Shown piece after piece: positions 52,514-62,344 of a stretch of 64,000 nt of DNA. The position numbers and the translations under genes were made by a program. How positions within the stretch are numbered: position 1 is the stretch's first letter; every line of letters starts with the position of its first letter. The notes beneath the pieces were generated by a model, which was given only the letters and a program-made list of their open reading frames with translations, ran no database searches and was not told the DNA's origin. Source of the stretch: Beroe forskalii (lineage: Eukaryota; Ctenophora; Nuda; Beroida; Beroidae); the NCBI GenBank assembly GCA_011033025.1, contig WFMF01000464.1, positions 62,001 through 126,000 on the forward strand, written 5' to 3'.

Positions 52514-52786
52514 CTGATCAAAGGATTCTCATTAAAGTCAGATCGTGGAGTATCTGAAAATGGCGTCTTTTTCAATGAATAGCATGTCAGTATCAGTTTG
52601 CAATGGTTAATGGGTCATTCATGAAAGAGGCTGTTGCATGCTCATTTTAAATCAATTTCAATTCATAATTGTTGTATTTGTTACAAAACCTGCGGCGTAA
52701 CAATCAAAAAGGCATGCCTAAGAAAATTTGGTGCCTATATAGGATTATCACTTGAACTAAAGCACGCCCCCACCAGCTTAACCCAC

Positions 52787-53031
52787 CTGACTGATGATAC
52801 CGAGTATAAGTTCGAACATGAAGCCCAGACACTTGGGCTCGCCCTTGTTGAGTCGCTCCATGGACCGCTTCATAAAGGGGGAGTTGTGGGTGAGGGCTGC
52901 GTGTTTGGACTCCAGCCCAGATACCATGTTCTTCAGCATGGCAAGGAGGGAGGAACGGGACGTTGCCAGGTTACACACCATGTCACGACTGTGTTTAGTC
53001 AGGTACTGGTATAAGTCACGTGTCATCGTAC
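52787..53031 (-). CDS. Unidentified gene, exon a, second copy
   Basis: 245 bp with the same splice sites as 31385-31629. One replacement (ATSRSSLL for ATSRPSLL); the other differences I could find are silent. Confidence 0.6.
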
Positions 53032-53039
53032 CTGAAGGG

Positions 53040-55201
53040 AGAGAGGGCTGAAACAATGAACAATGAGCCTGGGAGCAGGATCAATGACCCGTGATGAGGA
53101 GACTGACATAAATGAATATCAACCTGAGTCAGTGTCTCAAACCATGGCATGGGTATATTCTCAGCAAATTCCAATCATCATCACTTCTCTTTTCCCGTCA
53201 CAATGTTATTAATAAGGACGGATGTCATTGATAAGGACCGGACCGCTGATATCTTCAATTATTTTGAATAATGCGAATTACAATTCTTATCATAGTAACA
53301 TAGATGTCATTGTCAATCATTTTATATACCTGCAATAATTTCTATGGATTTGATTGTGAGATGGATGGAGATACTACGAGAAAAAACTTCTGAAAACTAC
53401 AGTATAATGTAGCGCCTCCTTTATCTAAGTTCTGCCGTTATTCATTCGGGGTCAATGGTCATCGAGCCAGATTTTATTGTGTAATTGCTGCTTAAGGATG
53501 AGCAAGAATTCCACTCGGGCGAATCAGAGCATTGAAAAATGCGGGTCAAAAAGACCGGAGATAATACGCTTAAATTGGTGAATGGTGATGAGGGTCAGAC
53601 CAAATTCCCAATTTCCAGTGGCGATTGCCAGTCTGTTCGTGAGTTGGCAAGCAGCCTGGAACGAACTTGAGCTTCAATAAATTCGCCCTCACCGGATCAA
53701 CTCTCTTGAATTGTTAGCTAAAAATCAGAGCAAAGCCTCCCCAATCCTCCAGTAGGATGATTTACAATAGATAGTCTATGTGGTCCAGGTTAATTACTTC
53801 TATTTGGGTTCCAACGAATCCACTATTCAACAATACGATTATATGGAGATAATTTAGCTGTGCTAAACCGCTGATCTAAACGGGCATTAGGCAAATCGAG
53901 TTCATTAGCAAATTATTAGTTAACTTGGTGTCTCGGAAGATCTCAATTCAAGGTTATTCAGAACGATTTATCAAAACAGCATTAAACAGCAATGAACGCG
54001 CACGCAGTTAATCTTCACGTGCAATTTCCCCCATTGCGCGCACGTTGTCATGGGGCATGACGTACAAAAAACATGCAAGAAATGTGAAATATCTTACAGG
54101 CCTGCAAAATTCTGAATTGCAGTGAAAATAAAACGTAAAAACCGCAATTTTAGGCTAGTCAGATAGCCTAAAAACGTGAGATTAAGAAGTGCGCCTTCAT
54201 AAAATCAACCATAGGTAGCTGATTTTTTTTCACTCACATTGAGTCGGAAACTGTCCATAGTTGTTGTGTATGAAAAAAAAAAGCCTCTATCTTGACCAGA
54301 ATAGAAATTATGGTGGGGGTCGGCGATTTATGATCCACCCTGTACACAGTTCAAGCTCCGCGCTGCTATCGGCTACGCTGCACCTCGTTCGCAAATTTCA
54401 AACTCCTCAATTCATATTATAGTTGAATACCTTTTACCGCATCAAAAACTTTCAATCAGATCAAAAGTTATGGAGCAACGCATTCAAAACAGCATTGAAC
54501 AGAAATGAGCGCGCGCAAAATATGCAACCATAGCAACGCGCACACCTATATCCATATTGCACGTGGCTGCCCGAAAATGTTTCAAATTGATTGAATATTT
54601 TTTTACCGCATCAAAAAATCCAATCACTATCAGATCGAAAGTTGCCTTCCATTGGTGATTGCCACTTGCCAGTCTGTTCGTGAGTTGGCAAGCAGCCTGG
54701 AACGAACCAGATCTTCAATAAATTCGCCCTCGCCGGATCAACTCTCTTGAATTGTTAGCTAAAAATCAGAGCAAAGCCTCCCCAATCCTCCAGTAGGACG
54801 ATTTACAATAGATAGTCTATGTGGTCCAGGTTAATTACTTCTATTTGGGTTCCAATGAATCAACTATTCAACCCTACGATTATATATGGAGATAATTCAG
54901 CTGTGCTAAACTGCTGATATCAACGGTCATTAGGTAAATCATGTTCATTAGCAAATTATTAGTTAACTTGGTGTCTCGGAAGATCTCAATTCAAGGTTAT
55001 TCAGAACATTTATTCTAACACCCATTATCCGAAGTCCTTACGATTCCAATCGCTGGTACTTAATAAGGAAACCCCACTCGCAAATCTCACTGTTGCAAGC
55101 TGTTCTAAGAACGGTTGTTTCTCTTTCATGTTATTAAAGTTGATACTTTCTTTCAAGCGAGTCGGAGTTATTGTATGAACTACTTCAGTGATTGATAAGA
55201 G
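53040..55201. other. Second copy of the non-coding block, without the retroelement nest
   Basis: Matches 31640-31899 and then directly 40947-42849. The junction at 53298-53302 is the pre-insertion state of the 9-kb Penelope nest. Includes the same internal ~370-bp duplication. Confidence 0.85.
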
Positions 55202-55696
55202 ATGGATCTGACGCGGACTCTTCTGAGTTTGTCTGCGCTTATATCGCTACTGGTTGCTCGTCCTGTCGACAGTGGTGAGAGAACGGCATTATTTCAAACT
55301 ACATTCCCTCACTAATCAATAATCAGTTTCCCTCACTTTCAGCTGATCAAACTCACTATTTCTCTCTTTTGTAGGACACCTTAACCAGTAAAGCAATAAA
55401 ACAACGGTATACTGCGCTTTTCACTAAAGTCTTCAGACTTTAAATACCTTTCCCCTAGTTTGATCAGCTACTCGTAGTTTACTATAACTATATAAGTTAA
55501 AACACCATAACACCCCCTGTCCCTGCAGGCCCCACTCCCTGTGGTGAACTGTGGCTGGGTGGATGCCCCGAGTTCGCCCAATACATGATAACTGGCGCAG
55601 TGTATTGGGACGCAACCGTGTACACCGTGGACGGCTGTAGACGGTATTGCGGTGCTACTGACACGTGCAGAATGATTGTATGGGATAATAGTTATA
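55202..55696 (+). pseudogene. Secreted Cys-rich gene, second copy, exons 1-2 only
   Basis: Exon 1 is 55202-55274 and exon 2 is 55529-55696, with the same donors and acceptor. Exon 2 has two replacements (ITGAVYW for ITVAMYW). Exon 3 is not found up to the window end: the intron continues into an expanded form of the inverted-repeat element. The copy may be incomplete through assembly rather than truly broken, so pseudogene status is tentative. Confidence 0.6.
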
Positions 55697-55728
55697 GTAA
55701 GGGAATTATATTGTTATGTGTAGGGTAT

Positions 55729-57440
55729 CTGCAAAAAATTCCTTACTAAGGTTTTAGTGGCTCAATCGACTCTAATAGGTGTCTAGAGCCACCAAAAAAA
55801 TTGATTCAAATTTTTGACTTTCGGAAACCTCAGGGTGGCCACGCCCTTTTTTGACCGTGGGAATTCTAAAGAAGAATTGCCAAAAATTTATATAAAAGCA
55901 AATAGGGCATGATTATACTCTAAACCAAAGTTTTTTGGCACGAGGAATCGTTTAAAAGCAATATCTAGGTCCTAGAACCAATATTTTGGGTCATTATGGG
56001 CCACGCCCACTTTTTGTCATCAAAATTATGGCCAAAAATCATAAGTTTTCATATGGTCTCAACTAGGGCATGATTATACTCGAATGATAGGTATTTTGGC
56101 ACGAGAAATCGATTAAAGCAAATTTTAAAAAGCTTACTCCATTATTTTGGGCATTTTTGGCCACGCCCACTTTTTGTCATCAAAATTATGGCCGAAAATC
56201 TGAAGTTTTCATATGACTGCAACTAGGGCATGATGATACTCGAATCCTAGGTATTTTGGCACGAGAAATCGATTAAAGCAACTTTCAAAACGCTAACTCC
56301 ATTATTTTGGGCATTTTGGACCACGCCCACTTTTTCGCATCAATATTATGGCCAAAAATCTGAAGTTATACTACGTCCTCAATTAGGGCATGATTATACT
56401 CGAATCCTAGGTTTTTTGCACCAGAAATCGATTAAAGCAGTTGTCAAAACGATCACACCAATATTCTGGGCATTTTGGACCATGCTTACTTTTTCGCATC
56501 AATATTATGGCCGAAAATATGAAGTTATTATATATTATCATAGCTTCATCCTGGGTCCAATCCCCCCCCTGAATTTTTCAACTCCCCCCTTGACAAAACC
56601 TCCCCCCGGAATTTTCAAAATCCTCAATCCCCCCCTTTTGGCCACCCGCCCCCTGAATTTCAAAAATTCGAACAACCCCCCACCAAAAACTTAGAAAATT
56701 TTTCTAAGATATGTCAATTGAAATTTTTACAATAGAATCAATCGAAACTAGAAACTTAATGACAAGATGAAAGTATGTAAACTATGAAACGTGACTGACA
56801 GACAAGAAATTAAGTCAATTTGAGTTTTAACATATAATATTTCTAATGACTGAAATGGTAATGAAGTTCAATTTTAATGTAAATTAATCCTTGAATATAA
56901 TTAAAGCTATGAAGTGACACTTGTAAGGGAATCATGGCATGAAACCAAGCCTCAGGGATATTGTCAACACAATATAAAAACATAGAAAAACCTTGCAGTA
57001 GTTAAGTTGATATCACTTGAAAATGGCAGGGAATTGAAGTATTGTAGTTATTTGGCAGTCTTACAAAAAGATAGCGGGGGTCTGGGGGCGCAGCCCCCAG
57101 AAGCCAGAGGGTCGGGGAAAAAATATTTCTCACAGAAATAGGATTTTCATCTCAAAATAGGATTTTCATCTCAATTCTTCTGCCAGACCCCAATCCCCCC
57201 CCCTTAATTTTTTCACTCCCCCCTCCAGTCCAAGTCCCCCCAGAATCATTGAAATTAGGCCAACCCCCCACCTACCTTATCTGACCCAAAATCTTCATCC
57301 CCCCCCCCCCCTTTTCTTAGGGGGGGGGGATGAAGCTATGATATTATGTTCATTCCAACTAGGGCATTATACTCAACAGCTAGGTTTATTGGCATGAGAA
57401 ATCTAAACGCTAAGTCCAATATTTTGGGCCTTAAGGAATA
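55729..57440. repeat. Expanded inverted-repeat element with tandem ~180-bp units
   Basis: Begins as the left end of the element at 46989 (CTGCAAAAAATTCCTTACTA), then repeats an internal ~180-bp unit (CTAGGGCATGATTATACTCG ... GGCCACGCCCACTTTTT) about four to five times with growing divergence. The right terminal repeat is not seen. Confidence 0.7.
56534..57350. mobile_element. Insertion with ATAGCTTCATCC ends and poly-C blocks
   Basis: Flanked by ATAGCTTCATCC (left) and GGATGAAGCTAT (right) as inverted ends, each next to a run of C or G. It splits the tandem units of the surrounding repeat. Includes CCCCCCTGAATTTTTCA-like blocks near both ends. The central part contains GGGGGTCTGGGGGCGCAGCC. 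Non-autonomous, family unknown. Confidence 0.55.
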
Positions 57441-57659
57441 TGCTCACTTATTCTCTTATTGTTATCGAGGTTTTGGTGACTTTTGATTGAATACCCAAAT
57501 TTATCAACAAGTTTTAAAAAGGGGAGCATTATGATTTATACTCGAAACATATGTTTTCTTGCATGGGAAATAAATTAACTAAATCATATAAACGCTTTAA
57601 TAGTTGAACTTAAATTTAATCAATCGTGATACGCTCATATTTGTCACGAAGCTTTTGGC

Positions 57660-60029
57660 GGTAATCGCACTATATAGTGACACCGCACTTTATGGTGACA
57701 CCATGTCACTGTATAGTGCGCTGACACTATAAAGTGTTTTTACGCACTATATAGTGACAAAAAGTAGACCATAATATATTATTGACTGTCCCGAATCATC
57801 TTGAAAGGAAAGCGCACTATACGGTGACATGGCCTCATTAACGGCACAGTATCTCGGTGGATCACGTTGCATCCTATGCAAGTGATACGGTACGCGTTGT
57901 CCCTATTCATGTTCCCACACAGCATGCAATCACATTACATCCAGAGAGTGATAATGATATCAGAGGGTGATAATGGTGTCTCGTCACACTGCGGTAGATC
58001 TTACGCTATATCACAACATGCACAAGGTTCTCCCATAACCGCACTGGTCCAAACATCATGCACAAAGTTCTCCCATAACCGCACTCAATCAGCGAACATC
58101 ATGTTACGTGTCTCGTCACTGTAAGTATATATGGGGGGTTCATCTAGGCAAAGTATCCCATTCGCAATATGTCTACCCTACAGACAACCTTCCGGCTTCT
58201 TCAGAACGTTCTCAACACTGATGACCAGGTCAACCTGACTCTCCCTCCTCCTCCACCACTTGTTCCAGCACCTCCCTCAACCCCTGCTCCTACACCTGCT
58301 CCCACCCCCTCTCATCCTGCTACTTCTGCTGACCCTGCTCCTACTCCTCCTCCTACCCCTGCCTGCCTGCCTCCCTGCTCCAACTCCTCCTCCTACCCCT
58401 CCTGCCTCCCTCCCTCCCATTGAGTACACCACTGGCAAGAGAGGAGGAACCAACATCATCTGGCTCGGCTACCGGTACTGCAAGGAGAGGCAGCCTGGGG
58501 ACCGGTCCTACTGGAAGTGCACAGAACACTCTCGGGGATGTCCTGCTCGGCTCACCCTTCAAGACTCCTCACCCTCCTGCCCCCCTCCTTCCCACAATCA
58601 TGAAGAAAGACCCAGCCACATCGCTGTCCACCTTGCCAAGAAGACCCTGAAGAGGAAGGCTGCTGACACCGACCTCCCCTCCAAACACCTTGCTGCTGCC
58701 TGCCAAGCTGAGCTGGACTTCGAAGCCAAATCCCACCTTGGATGCCAAGAGAACGCCCTGGTGAAGATGGCCCGCCTCTCCCGTCAGAAGTCCAACCACC
58801 ACCCTGTCAACCCTACCTCCCTGGAGACCCTGGTGCTTCCTCCCTCCTACCTGCAGACTGCCAGCGGTGACGACATGCTCCTCTGGGACTCGGAGTACTC
58901 GCCACACCTCCGGAGATCCTTCCTCAGGACAACCTTTCTGCCCTTGCTGAAGCTCCTCACCTGGTCATCGACGGAACCTTCAAGGTGGCTCCTTCCCTGT
59001 TCACCCAGCTCCTGACAGTCCATGGGCTCCTTGATGATGGCTGGAGGATTCCCTGCTCCTACGGACTGCTTCCTGGGAAGACGGAGATCCTCTACACCAA
59101 CCTTCTGGAGGAGCTGGACATCCGGGGACCCTTCCATCCTGACTCCGTGCTGGTGGACTACGAGAAGGCCCTGCAGAACGCTGTCCTCAACGTCTGGCCC
59201 GGCACCACCCTCAGAGGATGCTACTTCCACTACAAGCAGTCCCTCTGGCAGAGCTCTCAGTCAGACCTGGTTCCAGAGTACAAAGGTCAACGGATCTGCT
59301 GTCAGGAAGGCCTTTCAGATGATCAGGCCCTACCTTCCTTCCCATCGGAGACATCGACATGGTGTGGAAATCCTCCGTCAACCCTCCCCGCTGAGATGTC
59401 AGACTTCGCTGCCTACATGGGTATACTTGGTTGGGGACTTCTGCTCGGGCTCCTCTCTTCAGCCACTACCCTGGAACCAGTGGGACATACCCTTTGTGGA
59501 CTACCCAGGAGTTCTAACATCACCAGAAGGCTTCAGGGTCTGGTCATGCACCCCACCCTACCATCTGGAAGTTCCTGGAGGCGCTGAAGCCGAGCAGGCA
59601 GTCTGGGCAGGAGTACTGCAACCACCTCATGCGGAATCCTCCCCCTCCCAGACAGAAGAAGTGGGTGAAGCTCGACGAACGCCTGCAGGACATCATCGAC
59701 CACTACGATGACTACGAGCCGCTACGCTTCTTGACTGTTATTGGTTGTTTGATTGCTGGCTAATTTGATTGAATGTTTATTATATATTTCTATTACATAT
59801 TCTGAGTTAATAAGTAAGATATTATAGATTTATGTTATGGATTCATGTTATTACAATATTTTGATCAAATTTATGTTTCTACCTTTTATATGCATGTCAC
59901 AATGAATTTGTCACTATATAGTGCGTTGACACCATAAAGTGTTTTTACGCACTATTTAGTGACTTGGGGATTTGGCACCAAAACAGCTTATCACTATATA
60001 GTGCGGAGTCACTATATAGTGCGGCAATC
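57660..60029 (+). mobile_element. MULE (Mutator-like) DNA transposon
   Basis: Flanked by the 9-bp direct repeat GCTTTTGGC (57651-57659 and 60030-60038), the size expected of MULEs. The ends are imperfect inverted repeats (GGTAATCGCACTATATAGTG and GATTGCCGCACTATATAGTG). Both ends carry further copies of the palindrome GCACTATATAGTGAC and of ACCATAAAGTGTTTTTACGC. The interior codes a FLYWCH-MULE transposase with frameshifts. Confidence 0.85.
58169..59759 (+). pseudogene. MULE transposase with FLYWCH zinc finger, frameshifted
   Basis: The start MSTLQTTFRLLQNVLNTDD leads into a Pro/Thr-rich linker where the frame shifts. Next comes a FLYWCH finger: KRGGTNIIWLGYRYCKE, SYWKCTEHSRGCPARL, HNHEERPSH. 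After another shift near 58910 the MULE DDE core reads HLVIDGTFKVAPSLFTQLL, TVHGLLDDGW, YGLLPGKTEILYTNLL, VLVDYEKALQNAV and LRGCYFHYKQSLWQ. The Asp of VIDGTF and the Asp-Glu of VDYEKA are visible. More shifts follow after 59280, but the C-terminal helices (LWKF-like WKFLEALKPS, then DERLQDIIDHYDDYEPLRFL) can be found. At least three frameshifts, so inactive. GC content is much higher than the surroundings. Confidence 0.85.
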
Positions 60030-60422
60030 GCTTTTGGCCATGGTCGTGCAGTTGGCAACAAGTCGACTACAGTGTAGTTATTCAATGGTGGTAAGGACTC
60101 TGTGCTGTTGGATACTCATTCGCAGTCGGCCCCTTTGAGTTAGGCACCTTCTTGAGGGTGTCCTACAGTCATGATGTAATTGCACATGCAATGATAGAAC
60201 TATCAAGTCATTACAACGTAAATTTTTTTGGATGTTCATGGCAATCGTAGCAGCCATCATCGTCATAGTATCAAAGCTGACTTTTAGAATCAGGAATCCA
60301 TCACAATCTGAAGGGTGGAGGAGAAAGCTGTATGGGACCTCGCATTTGTTTAGTTATACAGTATACTTAGACGCCAACTAGATGGTTATACCGCGGAATA
60401 TGTAAATGTATTATGTATTATA

Positions 60423-61220
60423 CTAGCAGGCCCGCTGGACCTCCTAACACACAGCTAACTCGGCGCTACTATGCAGCACCTCTTTCGCAAATTTTAAACA
60501 CTATCATTCAAATTGATTGGATAGTTTTTAATTTTACCGCATCAAAATATTCCTATCAGATCAAAAAAATCAAATATTAAATTTTATGAAGGAGCAGATT
60601 GGAAAATAGAAATTCGTTGATCACTCTTAGTCGTGCTAAACCATGTGAATTTTGTTTTGTTTTGATTGCATGATGATTTAAATTCTGACAACTGATTCTC
60701 ATAGTTACATTGGACAATTTTGTTTTTTTTCACGTTGTTCCAGGCCAGGATCAATTCTTCGTTATCTACTTCAGCTATATTCGACGCGATTAGATTGAAC
60801 ACTTTCGTTAACTTTGAATTGCTCTTAACGGTAAATTTTTGAACTACAATTACTACTGTTATCATTATTGTTCATCAAGAAACCTCTGCCACAGTTTATG
60901 AAAACTGTCCATCTGAAATATCCTCCGTTGTTCAAGTCATGTCCTTTCTCCACCTTGAGATCTTGACTTCGAAGTATGAAGAAAACCGTCAAATTGTCAA
61001 AAACTATGTCAGCACAGCATTTAATAGTAGTAGCGTAAAAGAAAGCACTCGCATAGAACTGATTATAATCTGCACGTGCACAAAAATTGGTTTCCATAGC
61101 AACGGCGCCTCATTTCTCCCTTTTGCATTCGTTTCTCTTGATATTTTCTTGGCAAGCTCAAATTTAATTGTGGACGGCGGCACATACAAACATTATTCAC
61201 GTGTGACTTTACTTTATATA
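60423..61220 (-). mobile_element. Helitron-like relic, single copy
   Basis: About 800 bp, closely related to unit 1 of the tandem insertion (43899-44696): starts (plus strand) CTAGCAGGCCCGCTGG and continues through TTTTACCGCATCAAAATATT to ACGTGTGACTTTACTTTATA. The hairpin is slightly damaged (CCCGCTGGACC) and the 5'-TC end is not clear. Confidence 0.75.
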
Positions 61221-61267
61221 TGTACTATTATCGACGGCGTATTAGCTTACCCACAGGTCGGGAGTCG

Positions 61268-61312
61268 CTGATTGGTCGAATGAGCTCATCCTCAGCTCAT
61301 TCGACCAATCAG
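61268..61312. repeat. Perfect 19-bp inverted repeat
   Basis: CTGATTGGTCGAATGAGCT at 61268-61286 and its exact reverse complement at 61294-61312, 7-base loop CATCCTC. Each arm has an ATTGG/CCAAT box. Confidence 0.9.
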
Positions 61313-62330
61313 AGCGCGAGGAAGCTCGAGCTGATCGCGCGCGCGTCTGGTTGATCAAACCATGATTCGCCTCGACAAATTCACAGGAAATTCAATTTAT
61401 CAAATTTAGTTTCACATGAATAATTGTGTTGAATTAGATCAAACAGTAAAACAGCTTCTTCTACTAACCAATTAATTTCAAATAGCCATTTCAAATAACC
61501 ATTTAATTTCAAATAAAGACGTATCACTTGTAGTTGTACAGAAAGCTCATAAAATTATCCAATGTTGTCAACAAATACAACTCAACAATGATCATTTCTT
61601 GGATTCTCCGAAAATTTGGATCGATCTCGGGCATGGGAGTGGCAAGGGATTGATATTCGTACAATTTAGACGTGGAAAGGGATTAATACAGGACATTGGG
61701 AGGGACATGATAGGGCCCAATCTCAGGATCATTCGGGGGGAACATGGAGGGATTCACGGGAAATGAGAGGGAATTTATCTGCCTTATGACTTTACTAGGA
61801 CTTCAACTTAAAGATAGGAAAAGGATCCAGTACTTGGAAGTAATGGCCCGAAAATCATTCATGTAGAATTAAGGCGGATATGGATTGGGAAGAGGAACAA
61901 TCTGGGCGTTGGCATTATGATTTACAAACAGCAATTCAGTCTGTAATCATTGACAGTTTAAGGGAATGTAACCTTTAAAAACAGGGATCATAAAGCAGGC
62001 TTTACAACACACAATACACGCCCATTCATCCAATGTACAAGTACATAATACAGTTTTGTTAATTCTACATGCTGCACAACAGGTTTGTATGTGATGGGGT
62101 CCTTTCACTGCTGATGAGTAACCGCGGCCGACGAAAAGTACAAATTTACACCCCATTGTTGGGAAAATCTAAATTTAACCCAAAGAAAATGATGTTTTCA
62201 CAAGTACAGCAATCACTGCATACTGTTTATAGGGTCAAACATGCAGTGTACACGCAACACTGCACGAAGGAGAGTGTCGGGCCTTGGGAAGCAGCGAGAG
62301 GAAATCATGGCGTTCAGAGACGTGGAAAAC
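61313..62330. other. Non-coding stretch
   Basis: No coding frame or transposon end that I can support between the palindrome and the terminal minisatellite. Confidence 0.4.
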
Positions 62331-62344
62331 GATGTAGGGCCATT

